The position numbers were made by a program, and so were the translations under genes. Positions 7,649-15,423 of a stretch of DNA of 64,000 nucleotides are shown piece after piece (positions within the stretch are counted from its first letter, which is position 1; each line of letters opens with the position of its first letter). Source of the stretch: Nocardia farcinica (GTDB lineage Bacteria > Actinomycetota > Actinomycetes > Mycobacteriales > Mycobacteriaceae); NCBI RefSeq assembly GCF_001182745.1, contig NZ_LN868939.1:496001-560000 (forward strand), given 5' to 3'. The notes under the pieces were generated by a model, which was given only the letters and a program-made list of their open reading frames with translations, was not told the origin of the DNA and made no database searches.

Positions 7649-8115
7649 TCGCGACCGACCCGGCCACCAGCGCCAGGATGTCGCGGCAGCGGCGCACCGG
7701 CACCGCGCCGGAGCTCGCGCTGCGCCGGGAACTGCACCGGCGCGGGCTGCGCTACTTCGTCGATCGCGCGCCGCTGCGTGGGCAGCGCCGCCGCGCCGAC
7801 GTGGTGTTCCCGCGGCGCAAGCTCGCCGTCTATGTCGACGGGTGCTTCTGGCACCGTTGCCCGCAGCACGCCACCGATCCGAAGAACAACGGTCGGTGGT
7901 GGGCGGACAAGCTGGCGGGCAACGTGGCCCGCGATCGCGCCACCGACGAGGCGCTGCGCGCCGCGGGCTGGCAGGTGGTCCGCGTCTGGGAGCACGAGGA
8001 CCCGATTGCCGCCGCCGACCGCGTGCAGGCCGCGCTCAGCGCCGAGCCCGCACCCGGACCAACGTCCGCGGGGCGTGCGCGGCCACATGACTCGACGCCG
8101 CCATCGCCGCGATGA
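7645..8115 (+). CDS. vsr: very short patch repair endonuclease Vsr
   Basis: Encodes 156 residues. Vsr nicks next to T:G mismatches that arise when 5-methylcytosine deaminates, protecting sites methylated by its partner. The family core ADVVFPRRKLAVYVDGCFWH (51-70) carries the catalytic Asp52 and His70; Cys67, Cys72 and His75 fit the structural zinc site. The N-terminal ATSARMSRQRRTGTAPELAL segment is also typical. The GTG start overlaps the methyltransferase stop (GTGA), so the two are co-translated, as expected for a methylation/repair pair. Confidence 0.92.
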   Translation: MIATDPATSARMSRQRRTGTAPELALRRELHRRGLRYFVDRAPLRGQRRRADVVFPRRKLAVYVDGCFWHRCPQHATDPKNNGRWWADKLAGNVARDRATDEALRAAGWQVVRVWEHEDPIAAADRVQAALSAEPAPGPTSAGRARPHDSTPPSPR

Positions 8116-8152
8116 CGGTGCAACCGGCCAGGGCTGTCAGAAACCCGATCAT
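8036..8152 (-). CDS. candidate 38-residue membrane or secreted small protein
   Basis: A minus-strand frame begins with an ATG at 8152 preceded by an almost ideal Shine-Dalgarno, GAGGAGG, five bases upstream. It encodes 38 residues: MIGFLTALAGCTVIAAMAA forms one hydrophobic helix and the tail is highly basic (TLVRVRARR). The last two thirds lie antisense to the 3' end of vsr. The strong ribosome binding site and membrane-helix composition argue for a real gene, but length and antisense placement leave it uncertain. No family is recognised. Confidence 0.45.
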   Translation of the reverse strand: MIGFLTALAGCTVIAAMAASSHVAAHAPRTLVRVRARR

Positions 8153-8251
8153 GAGTACCTCCTCGTCGCCGTATCACCGACCAGCCTGGCGGGCGTACCT
8201 GACAGGAGCCTGTGTGCGAGGTGGCAATGCGGTGCGAAGGAGAATGGCCCG

Positions 8252-8908
8252 GTGACGAGTCGACGGCTGGCAGCGGTGCTCGCGGTCGTGATCGCGGTGG
8301 CCGGGTTGTCCTATTCGGCGTGGGTGCTGCAGTTCGTGCTGCCGGTTCACGCCGATCCCGTGCACAGCTTCCTCAGCGAACTCGACGCCGAGGGCAAGCC
8401 GTACCGAACGGTGTTCGCCGCCGGTGACGTGCTCACCGGCGCGCTGTTGATTCCCGCCGGGCTCGCCGGACTGCTGCTGTTCCCGCGTCGCCCGCTCACC
8501 ACTCTCGGCTGGGCGGCGCTGACCGTCTTCGGCGCCGCGACCATCGCCGACGCCCTGATCCCGCTGCGCGACTGCGCGCCCGGCGAACCCGGCTGCGGCG
8601 GTCCGCGGGAACTGTTCCCCCAACTGCACCAGCCGCACGCGCTCACCAGCACGCTCGCCGTGACCGCGATCGCGGTGGCCGTGGCGGCGTTCAGCGTGGC
8701 CGCGTTCCGCTACCGGCGCTGGCGGGTGCTGCGGGAATTCGGGATCGCCGCGTTCCTCGCTGGTGCGGTGGCCACGGTCTGGATGCTCGTCGCCGATCGC
8801 CTGCCGGGCGAGTACGCCCTCGGCATCGCCCAGCGCATCCAGGTCGGGGCCATGTCGGCGTGGTTGCTCACGCTGGCCGCGGCGGTGCTGGTGGAGGCGC
8901 GGGAGTAA
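8252..8908 (+). CDS. DUF998 family membrane protein
   Basis: Encodes 218 residues with about six hydrophobic segments, beginning AAVLAVVIAVAGLSYSAWVL. The second segment pair surrounds DVLTGALLIPAGLAGLLLF, and a cysteine-containing loop (DCAPGEPGCGG) is followed by FPQLHQPHAL. This pattern matches DUF998, a family of small integral membrane proteins of unknown function. The GTG at 8252 is supported by a GAAGGAGA ribosome binding site at 8236-8243. It is unlikely to be part of the vsr operon because a 136-bp gap separates them. Confidence 0.75.
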   Translation: MTSRRLAAVLAVVIAVAGLSYSAWVLQFVLPVHADPVHSFLSELDAEGKPYRTVFAAGDVLTGALLIPAGLAGLLLFPRRPLTTLGWAALTVFGAATIADALIPLRDCAPGEPGCGGPRELFPQLHQPHALTSTLAVTAIAVAVAAFSVAAFRYRRWRVLREFGIAAFLAGAVATVWMLVADRLPGEYALGIAQRIQVGAMSAWLLTLAAAVLVEARE

Positions 8909-8949
8909 TTCGGTTGGCGGTGGCCGGTGCGGCATCGGATGCTGTCGGC

Positions 8950-9342
8950 ATGAGCCAGCGCGTGAACATCTCCTCGGCTTCGGAGTTCGAGGACGTCGTC
9001 GGATACTCCCGGGCCGTGCGGATCGGCGACCACATCGCCGTCAGCGGCACCACCGCCGCGGGCCCCGGCGGCACGGCGATCGGCGGCGACGACATCGGCG
9101 CGCAGGCCAGGGAGGCGCTGCGCCGCATCGGCATCGCGCTCACCGAGGCGGGCGCGAGCCTGACCGACGTGGTGCGCACCCGCATCTTCGTCACCGACAT
9201 CGCCCGCTGGCCCGAGGTCGCCGCCGCGCACGCCGAGGTGTTCGGCGACATCCGCCCGGCCGCGTCGATGTACGAGGTGCGGGCGCTGATCACCCCGGCC
9301 CTGCTGGTGGAGATCGAGGCCGACGCCGTCGTGACCGGGTGA
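8950..9342 (+). CDS. RidA (YjgF/YER057c/UK114) family protein
   Basis: Encodes 130 residues of the RidA fold: GDHIAVSGTTAAGPGG, then VVRTRIFVTDIARWPEV and the C-terminal LLVEIEADAVV. Classical RidA proteins hydrolyse reactive enamine/imine intermediates using an arginine in a PARS-like motif. Here the equivalent segment reads IRPAASMYEV, so that arginine is replaced by alanine. The protein therefore probably belongs to one of the Rid subfamilies with another activity. The ATG at 8950 fits the fold start. It lies 27 bp upstream of the next gene, so co-transcription is likely. Confidence 0.8.
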   Translation: MSQRVNISSASEFEDVVGYSRAVRIGDHIAVSGTTAAGPGGTAIGGDDIGAQAREALRRIGIALTEAGASLTDVVRTRIFVTDIARWPEVAAAHAEVFGDIRPAASMYEVRALITPALLVEIEADAVVTG

Positions 9343-9369
9343 ATTCCGCTGCCGGATAGGCTCGTCCAC

Positions 9370-10098
9370 GTGACCAGCGATGCGCACGACCTCACGCCCC
9401 GCACCACCCTCGACCAGGTCGCGGCGAGTACCGCCCGGCTGCTCGAGACCGTGCGCGACCTCACCGACGCCGACCTCACCGCCGCCTCACCGCTGCCCGG
9501 CTGGACCCGCGGCCACGTCGTCACCCACCTCGCCCGCAACGCCGACAGCCTGGTCAACCTGCTGATCTGGGCGCGCACCGGCGTCGAGATCGCCCAGTAT
9601 CCGAGCACGTTCCTGCGCGATTTCGACATCGACGCGGGCGCGCCCCGCCCCGCCGAGCAGCAGGTACTCGACCTGGACGCAGCGGTGACCCGGTTCACCG
9701 CGCTCGCCGACAGCGCCCCGCCGGACGCCTGGGGCGCCGTCGTCCGCACCCGGCAGGGCCGTCCGATCGCCGCGGCGGAGATCGCCTGGATGCGCCTGCT
9801 CGAGGTCGAGATCCACCACGTCGACCTCGGCGTGGACTACACCCCCGACGACTGGCCGAACACCTTCGTCGCCCGCGCCCTCCCCGGCGTGGCCACCGAC
9901 CTCGCCAAGGCGGTCTCCCCCGACACCGAGGCCTTCGACCTGCAAGCCACCGACACCCCGTTCACCGCCACCCTCGGCACGGGCGCACCCGTGCACACGG
10001 TCGCAGGCACCTCGGCGCACCTGCTGGCCTGGCTGCTCGGGCGGTCCACCGGCGAGAGCCTGTCCGGCCCCCTCCCCGAACTGCCCGCCTGGCGGTGA
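9370..10098 (+). CDS. maleylpyruvate isomerase family (DinB-like, mycothiol-dependent type)
   Basis: Encodes 242 residues. The segment SPLPGWTRGHVVTHLARNAD near residue 40 is the hallmark of the TIGR03083/maleylpyruvate-isomerase-like family, with a metal-binding histidine in HVVTHLARN; a later EIHHVDLG provides the other histidines of the DinB-type four-helix metal site. Characterised members use mycothiol, the thiol of actinomycetes, as cofactor. The segment beyond residue ~165 is the usual sterol-carrier-like C-terminal part. The natural substrate is unknown. It starts with GTG at 9370 close behind the RidA gene. Confidence 0.78.
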   Translation: MTSDAHDLTPRTTLDQVAASTARLLETVRDLTDADLTAASPLPGWTRGHVVTHLARNADSLVNLLIWARTGVEIAQYPSTFLRDFDIDAGAPRPAEQQVLDLDAAVTRFTALADSAPPDAWGAVVRTRQGRPIAAAEIAWMRLLEVEIHHVDLGVDYTPDDWPNTFVARALPGVATDLAKAVSPDTEAFDLQATDTPFTATLGTGAPVHTVAGTSAHLLAWLLGRSTGESLSGPLPELPAWR

Positions 10099-10202
10099 TC
10101 CTCGCAGCGAGATCGTCTGCGCTTCAGCACTTCTCGCGGATCGCGAGTACGCAGGCTGTGCGCGCCTCCTGTCGAGGGGCGGTGATGGGGAGCGGCGAAG
10201 AG

Positions 10203-11288
10203 TCAGCGGAAGCGGGCGACGACGGCGGGGTCGGCGGCGAAACGCAGGAACATCTCGTTCTCGTGCGGATCACCGACGGTCACCCGCACACCGTCGGTGC
10301 CGTAGGGCCGCACCAGCACGCCCGCCGCCGCGCTGGCCTCGCCGAACTCGGCGCTGTGCGCACCGAGCGGCAGCCAGACGAAGTTGGTCTCGCTCGGCGG
10401 TACGTCGTAGCCGGCCGCGAGCAGCGCCTCACGCAGCCGCTCGCGTTCGACGATCACGGCCTCGGTGCGCTCGAGCAGTTCGTGCCGGGCCTCGAGCGAG
10501 GCGATCGCGGCGGCCTGCGCCACCCGGTTCACGCTGAACGGGATGTGCACCTTCATCAGCGCGGTGATCACCTCGGGGTCGCCCACCGCGTAACCGACGC
10601 GCAGCCCGGCCAAGCCGTACGCCTTCGAGAACGTGCGCAGGACAACCACATTCGGTCGGTTGCGGCCGATCTCCACCCCGTCCGGACGATCCTGCGGGGT
10701 CAGCCGCATGTACTCGTAGTAGGCCTCGTCCAGCACCACGAGCACGTGCGCGGGCACGGCGTCGAGGAAGCGCTCGAGCGCCGCCCGGCCGTGCGCGGTG
10801 CCGGTGGGGTTGTTGGGGTTGCAGACGAAGATCAGCCGGGTGTGCTCGGTGACCGCCGCGGCCAGCGCGTCCAGGTCGTGCGCGTAGTCCGGGGTCAGCG
10901 GCACCTGCACGGCGGTGGCGTTGCCCACCTGCGTGATGATCGGGTACGCCTCGAACGAGCGCCACGCGAACAGCACCTCGTCCCGCGGCGACGAGCAGGT
11001 GATCTGCACCAGCTCCTGGCACAGCGCCACGCTGCCGCAGCCGATCGCGACGTTCTCGACCCTCACCCCGAGGAACTCGGCCAGCGCCGCGCGCAACTCG
11101 CCCGACTGGTTGTCCGGGTAGCGGTGCGCCAGCTCCGCCGCCTCGGCGATCGCCTTGGCCGCGGCGGGCAGCGGCGGCAGCGTGGTCTCGTTGCTCGCCA
11201 GCTTCACCGCGCCGGGGTTGCTGCGGCCCGGGGTGTAGGCGGGGATCGAGGAGAGGTCGGGACGGATGCGAGCGCTCACGGGTTCCAC
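10203..11288 (-). CDS. pat: aromatic amino acid / histidinol-phosphate aminotransferase
   Basis: Encodes 361 residues of the class I/II PLP aminotransferase fold, HisC subfamily. Visible motifs are KLASNETTLPP at the N-terminus, the substrate/PLP loop VCNPNNPTGT, LDEAYYEY, and the PLP-lysine motif RTFSKAYGLAGLRVGYA. It resembles Rv3772 (hisC2), shown in mycobacteria to act as phenylalanine aminotransferase. Here it could complete the tyrosine route started by tyrA. It is followed by nothing in operon and is divergent from the hydrolase at 11408. Whether it prefers phenylpyruvate or histidinol phosphate cannot be decided from sequence alone. Confidence 0.85.
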   Translation of the reverse strand: MEPVSARIRPDLSSIPAYTPGRSNPGAVKLASNETTLPPLPAAAKAIAEAAELAHRYPDNQSGELRAALAEFLGVRVENVAIGCGSVALCQELVQITCSSPRDEVLFAWRSFEAYPIITQVGNATAVQVPLTPDYAHDLDALAAAVTEHTRLIFVCNPNNPTGTAHGRAALERFLDAVPAHVLVVLDEAYYEYMRLTPQDRPDGVEIGRNRPNVVVLRTFSKAYGLAGLRVGYAVGDPEVITALMKVHIPFSVNRVAQAAAIASLEARHELLERTEAVIVERERLREALLAAGYDVPPSETNFVWLPLGAHSAEFGEASAAAGVLVRPYGTDGVRVTVGDPHENEMFLRFAADPAVVARFR

Positions 11289-11407
11289 CCTAGTTGGCCC
11301 GGGAAAGCGGCCGGTCCCGCCCCGGTTCGGTACCGGAAAAGTTGCGGGTAATTCACGCTCAGGGGCAATATCTCGCGAAGATCGGGCCCGCGCCCTACGC
11401 TGGTTTC

Positions 11408-12115
11408 ATGTCGGGCATTTATGACGATGTCGCCCAGCTACGCGGCGGCGCGGAGGATGAAGAGCGCTCCGGCGCAGGTGCGAGTGTGCCGGTCACGGTG
11501 ATCGAACCGGAGGGCCATGCCCGGGGCGGGATCGTGGTCCTGCACGAGTCCAGAGAGTTCACCGGCTCGTTGCTGGAGTTCATGCGCGCGCTCTCCAACG
11601 AGGGCTGGACCGTCGTCGCCCCGAATCTGTTCCACCGCGGCGAGGAAGCGGGCCAGGAGGTGTTCGGGCAGGACCTGTTCGACGACTTCGACGCCTGCTT
11701 CGACTGGCTGACCCGCCGCGGCGTCTTCCCCGACTGCATCGGCGTGCTCGGCTTCGACCACGCGGGCACCGCCGCCTTCCTGGTCGCCACCAACCGCCCG
11801 ATCGGCGCGGCCGTCAGCGTCGCCGCTCCCGGCATCACCGAGCCGCTCACCGACCAGGCCGAGGCCCTCGTCCAGGCCGCGCCCGAACTCCAGGCCCCCT
11901 GGCTCGGCCTCTACGGCGCCGACGACCCCGAGACGCCTCCCGACGACGTGGAGAAACTCCGCGACGCCACCGCCCGCGCCTCGGTCGCCAGCCTGGTGGT
12001 GACCTACCCCGGCCTACGGCACCGCGCCGACGACCCCTCCGATGACGACGACCAGAACGTCCTCATCGACTCCCAGACCCGCATCTTCGACTGGTTCGAC
12101 AGCAATTTACGCTGA
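11408..12115 (+). CDS. dienelactone hydrolase-fold protein with altered nucleophile
   Basis: Encodes 235 residues of the dienelactone hydrolase alpha/beta-hydrolase fold: VVLHESREFTG (oxyanion region and the conserved HE pair), the nucleophile-elbow segment VLGFDHAGTAAFL, YGADDPETPP with the acid, and YPGLRHRADD with the histidine. In dienelactone hydrolase the elbow is GxCxGG; here it reads GFDHAG, so aspartate replaces the cysteine or serine. The protein may use an aspartate nucleophile, as haloalkane dehalogenases do, or be catalytically dead. The ATG at 11408 starts just before the fold. Confidence 0.75.
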   Translation: MSGIYDDVAQLRGGAEDEERSGAGASVPVTVIEPEGHARGGIVVLHESREFTGSLLEFMRALSNEGWTVVAPNLFHRGEEAGQEVFGQDLFDDFDACFDWLTRRGVFPDCIGVLGFDHAGTAAFLVATNRPIGAAVSVAAPGITEPLTDQAEALVQAAPELQAPWLGLYGADDPETPPDDVEKLRDATARASVASLVVTYPGLRHRADDPSDDDDQNVLIDSQTRIFDWFDSNLR

Positions 12116-12206
12116 TGACCAGGCGTTTTGTTATCTGGTCGCGCGGTACTGTAACCTTCATGCTCGGCGGTTCGAAAGGACCGGTGCCCTCGAAGAGAAG
12201 GCTCCA

Positions 12207-12296
12207 GGAGGCGTGCCAGAGCGGCCGAATGGGACTCACTGCTAATGAGTTGTCCCTTCACGGGGACCGGAGGTTCAAATCCTCTCGCCTCCGCCA
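12207..12296 (+). tRNA. tRNA-Ser(GCU)
   Basis: A class II tRNA with acceptor stem GGAGGCG/CGCCTCC, G discriminator and encoded CCA (12294-12296). The anticodon stem ACTCA/TGAGT holds loop CTGCTAA, anticodon GCT, reading AGC and AGU serine codons. A long variable arm (GTCCC...GGGGAC region) and the T-loop GTTCAAATC are present. Confidence 0.95.
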
Positions 12297-12330
12297 AGCC
12301 CGGTTCGCCGGGTGAACAACTGAATACCAT

Positions 12331-12403
12331 GCGCCCGTAGCTCAACGGATAGAGCATCTGACTACGGATCAGAAGGTTAGGGGTTCGAATCCCTTCGGGC
12401 GCA
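12331..12403 (+). tRNA. tRNA-Arg(ACG)
   Basis: A 73-base tRNA with acceptor stem GCGCCCG/CGGGCGC, discriminator A, D-loop AGCTCAACGGATAGAGC and T-loop GTTCGAATC. The anticodon stem TCTGA/TCAGA holds loop CTACGGA, anticodon ACG. The wobble A is the substrate of TadA (3674-4153). CCA is not encoded. It is 35 bases downstream of tRNA-Ser(GCU), probably in one transcript. Confidence 0.95.
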
Positions 12404-12409
12404 CATATA

Positions 12410-12445
12410 CATCCCCTCCACCGAATATCGGCGGAGGGGATGTTT
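12410..12445 (+). terminator. rho-independent terminator of the tRNA pair
   Basis: CATCCCCTCC (12410-12419) pairs with GGAGGGGATG (12433-12442), with an inner CCG/CGG extension, followed by TTTCGTT. It lies seven bases after tRNA-Arg and is oriented to end its transcript. Confidence 0.8.
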
Positions 12446-12594
12446 CGTTGATCCGTCCGAGTGGTTCTGGACCCGGCGGTAGCCGAGCGAACACCTGCCC
12501 GGAGCACCGGGTCGCGGGCGTCGTGCCGTTGATCGGCATGTTGCAGGCCCAGCGCCCGGGCTCCTGACGTCCGCACGTCGAATATGGTTCACGC

Positions 12595-13383
12595 ATGTTT
12601 CCCACGTGGCGGATGGCGTATGTCAGGGCGGCCATCCAGCAGGGGCCCTGGCGTACCGTCGCGCGCGGGCTGGCGAGTTGGATCGCGACGGTCGGGGGTC
12701 CGGCGGTGGTTCTCGGGCTCGCGTTGACGGTTGTATCGGGATCCACCGCTGGGGAACTCATCGGCTTGTGGGTGGTGCTCGTCGTAGGCGTCCTGCTTGT
12801 CGCGGGCGGACTGTGGGCGTGGCAGGTCAGCGGGCTCGTCGACAAGGAAACCAGGGCGCGTTACCTCGTGCTGCGAGAGGTCGAATCCGCACGGTTGCTG
12901 CTGCGTCCGCCGGTACCGCGGGACGCGGTCGCGCTCGCCGCCACGATCGATGCGGAGATGCTGGCCGCGAATGGGTGGACCGAACGGCAGGCCCGGGCCA
13001 TGGTGAAGGCCGTGCGAGCGGGCCATCCGACTCCCGGCCTTCTGGTATTCGAGGCGCGGTCGGACGGGGCCCTGGTAGGCGGCGGGGGTGTGCACCCGCG
13101 TGTCGACGATCCTTCCTCGCAAACTCTCGGCTGGTGGATCGGCCCACGACACCGCCGCGCCGGTTACGCGGGCGAAGCTGTTGCCGCGCTGGTGGCGGCG
13201 ATCCACGACGCCGGTTTCGCCACCGTCGAAATCGGTACGGCCGAGACGAATCTCGCGGTGCAGCGCATCTGCGACCGGATCGGGGCGACGGAAACCGGCC
13301 GGCGCGAGCACGCGTTGCCGAACGGATCGGTAGTCCCGGGAATCTGGTACGAGCACCGGCAGGTCACCGCGGACCAGCCTTGA
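12595..13383 (+). CDS. membrane-anchored GNAT acetyltransferase
   Basis: Encodes 262 residues in two parts. Residues ~20-80 contain two hydrophobic spans (SWIATVGGPAVVLGLALTVV and IGLWVVLVVGVLLVAGGLWA). From about residue 95 follows a GNAT acetyltransferase domain: ARLLLRPPVPRDA, the acetyl-CoA loop GPRHRRAGYAGEAVAAL, and TVEIGTAETNLAVQRICDRI. The N-terminal membrane hairpin is not standard for this family and suggests acetylation of a membrane-associated target. The substrate is unknown. The gene stands alone between the tRNA terminator and a convergent PP2C-like gene. Confidence 0.72.
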   Translation: MFPTWRMAYVRAAIQQGPWRTVARGLASWIATVGGPAVVLGLALTVVSGSTAGELIGLWVVLVVGVLLVAGGLWAWQVSGLVDKETRARYLVLREVESARLLLRPPVPRDAVALAATIDAEMLAANGWTERQARAMVKAVRAGHPTPGLLVFEARSDGALVGGGGVHPRVDDPSSQTLGWWIGPRHRRAGYAGEAVAALVAAIHDAGFATVEIGTAETNLAVQRICDRIGATETGRREHALPNGSVVPGIWYEHRQVTADQP

Positions 13384-13477
13384 CCCGGCCCATTCTCGGG
13401 GAGGCAGCGGGTCTCGAGCGGTCACGGCTCGGTCGTAGCCAGGAATTCTTGATCGCAGTGCATTCCGCCCCGCTCAG

Positions 13478-14269
13478 CTACAGACGAACCACCGCGAGAG
13501 TTTTGTCGTCGTGTCGTTTCGACCGAGGGAGTATGCGGCCGTCGGGGTCGGTTTCCGCTTCCCAGGAATGGCACGTCCGGAGTAGCGCGCCGAGTTCGTC
13601 GGCTGACTGCTGGGCAATATCGGTCCACGGGATGCCGAGCGATTGAATCGGTTCACGGGCACCGTCGGTGGCGGCGACGAGCCAGGAGACCGAGTTCCGC
13701 GGAATATCGAGCCGGATGGCGTGGGCCGCCGCCGACGGGTCGGCTTCGGCGATCCAATACCCGCCCGGGCGATTTCGCTGTTCTCGCTGCCGCTCTTGCA
13801 GTTCGCGGAGAAGCCGGCGATGCACATCGTCGTAGCCGGAGCCGTGCGCCAACCGGCGCCGGTACTCGGCCGCCTGGGGGATGCCGAGAGCGCCCAGCCG
13901 GTCGTCGGTGTGGATCTCGTGGCTGCCGTCGGTCCTGCCGACGATCACCGTGGTGTCGCCCAGGAGCAGCACGGACACCGTGTCCACAGCGATGCGCACG
14001 ATCGCGACAGTGCTCGACGGCGACCGGCCCGGCGCGAGGCCGAGTGCGCGCGCTGTGTCCCGGATGGCATCGGCCAGAGCGGGTGGGAGCTGCGCATCGG
14101 GGATGAGGTGCTGGGCGAGCGCGGCGCCGAGGGCGTCGACGTATTCCGAGGCCGGTGGGATGCCCGGATGATGCGAGGTCGCCCCGTCCATAACCACCAG
14201 GGCGTTCTCGATGGGCAGTGCTCGGTCCTCGTTGGTTCGAGCGGGCAGTTGCGCTATCGCGATCCGCAC
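13478..14269 (-). CDS. PP2C-type protein phosphatase
   Basis: Encodes 263 residues with the main PP2C metal-site motifs: RTNEDRALPIENALVVMDGA near residue 12 (NED and DGA aspartates), a VSVLLLGDTTVIVGR strand pair, and LVAATDGAREPI, the late DG motif. These proteins remove phosphate from Ser/Thr using two Mg/Mn ions. There is no membrane segment or regulatory domain. The GTG at 14269 is chosen from the start of the motif; its ribosome binding site is weak, and coupling to the nickel permease 17 bp upstream is possible. Target unknown. Confidence 0.7.
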   Translation of the reverse strand: MRIAIAQLPARTNEDRALPIENALVVMDGATSHHPGIPPASEYVDALGAALAQHLIPDAQLPPALADAIRDTARALGLAPGRSPSSTVAIVRIAVDTVSVLLLGDTTVIVGRTDGSHEIHTDDRLGALGIPQAAEYRRRLAHGSGYDDVHRRLLRELQERQREQRNRPGGYWIAEADPSAAAHAIRLDIPRNSVSWLVAATDGAREPIQSLGIPWTDIAQQSADELGALLRTCHSWEAETDPDGRILPRSKRHDDKTLAVVRL

Positions 14270-14286
14270 GGGGCACCGGTGGGGGC

Positions 14287-15333
14287 TCACCGCACCAAGC
14301 GGTCCGACCACCGTTGGTCCAGTCGGCCCAACCTCCACACCGCATACGCCACCGCCCAGGTCGCGACGAACAATCCCACGATGATGTACCCCAGCTCGCC
14401 GATGTCCAGGTGGCCGATCCAGGCGATCAGGCCGGATTCGATGTCCAGCCGCTCGACGAAGATGGAGATGATCTCCTGGCCGCCGATGAGGAGGGCCACC
14501 GCGACGGACAAGCCGGTGACGACGAGGTTGTAGTAGATCTTGCGGACCGGTTGGGCGAAGGCCCAGTCGTAGGCGTGGGTCATGAAGGAGCCGTCGAGGG
14601 AGTCGAACAGGGTCATGCCCGCGGAGAACAGGACGGGCAGGACCAGGATCGAATACCAGGGGAGGTCGGTGGCGGCGGCGCCGCCGGCGATGACGAGCAG
14701 GCCGACTTCGGTGACGGTGTCGAAGCCGAGGCCGAACAGCAGCCCGACGGGGTACATGTGCCAGGGTGCGCGGACCAGGCGGACGACGGGGGCGAGGATG
14801 CGGTTGAGCAGGCCGCGGTCGTCGAGGGCGCGCTCGAGGCGGGCCTCGTCGTACTCGCCGCGGCGCATGCGCCGGAACACCCGCCAGATGGCAAGCAGGG
14901 AGACCAGATTCAGCAGGCCGATGGTGATGAGGAACAGGCCGGAGACGCTGGTGCCCCACAGGCCGGTCCACTGTTGCAGGGCGGAGCCGTCGTCTTCGAG
15001 GTTGCGGGCCAGGGCACGCACGCCGAACGCGATCAGCGCGACGAGGGCGAAGACCACGCTGGAATGGCCGAGCGCGAACCAGAATCCGACGCTGTGCACT
15101 CTGCGGCCGGGGTGTTCGGCGGTGAGTTTGCGGGTGATGTTGTCGATGGCGGCGATGTGGTCGGCGTCGAAGGCGTGCCGCATGCCGAGGGTGTAGGCGG
15201 TGACGCCGAGGCCGACGCCGAACACCGCGCCCTGCACCACATGATGGCCGGGGACCACGAACAACAGCAGTGTGCCCCAGCCGATCACGTGCAACGCGAC
15301 GACCGCGGCCACCATGCCGAGCACACTGCGCAT
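14287..15333 (-). CDS. nicT: NiCoT-family nickel/cobalt permease
   Basis: Encodes 348 residues with about eight membrane spans. The family signature RHAFDADHIAAIDN in the second span supplies the metal-binding histidines and aspartate; LGFDTVTEVGLL and SAGMTLFDSLDG are the other conserved NiCoT motifs. It imports Ni2+ or Co2+ at the cytoplasmic membrane, for urease, hydrogenase or cobalamin. The ATG at 15333 has an AGGGG ribosome binding site seven bases upstream; an in-frame start at 15354 lacks one. Similar to Rv2856. No metal-enzyme genes are nearby. The PP2C gene follows by 17 bp. Confidence 0.88.
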   Translation of the reverse strand: MRSVLGMVAAVVALHVIGWGTLLLFVVPGHHVVQGAVFGVGLGVTAYTLGMRHAFDADHIAAIDNITRKLTAEHPGRRVHSVGFWFALGHSSVVFALVALIAFGVRALARNLEDDGSALQQWTGLWGTSVSGLFLITIGLLNLVSLLAIWRVFRRMRRGEYDEARLERALDDRGLLNRILAPVVRLVRAPWHMYPVGLLFGLGFDTVTEVGLLVIAGGAAATDLPWYSILVLPVLFSAGMTLFDSLDGSFMTHAYDWAFAQPVRKIYYNLVVTGLSVAVALLIGGQEIISIFVERLDIESGLIAWIGHLDIGELGYIIVGLFVATWAVAYAVWRLGRLDQRWSDRLVR

Positions 15334-15423
15334 GTCACAACCCCTGCTCGTCACCGGATACCGATCTGTCGAACGGTACCCAGCACGCCCGGTCCGCGCG
15401 CGACGGGCGAGGGGAAAAGTGAG

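Noticed and set aside
12207..12445. tRNA genes as integration sites of a mobile element
   Set aside because: No integrase, flanking direct repeat of the tRNA 3' end or change in gene content is seen beside any of the four tRNAs.
15334..15423. possible cobalamin or nickel riboswitch upstream of nicT
   Set aside because: Only about 90 bases separate nicT from the tRNA gene, too short for a cobalamin riboswitch, and no conserved element was seen.
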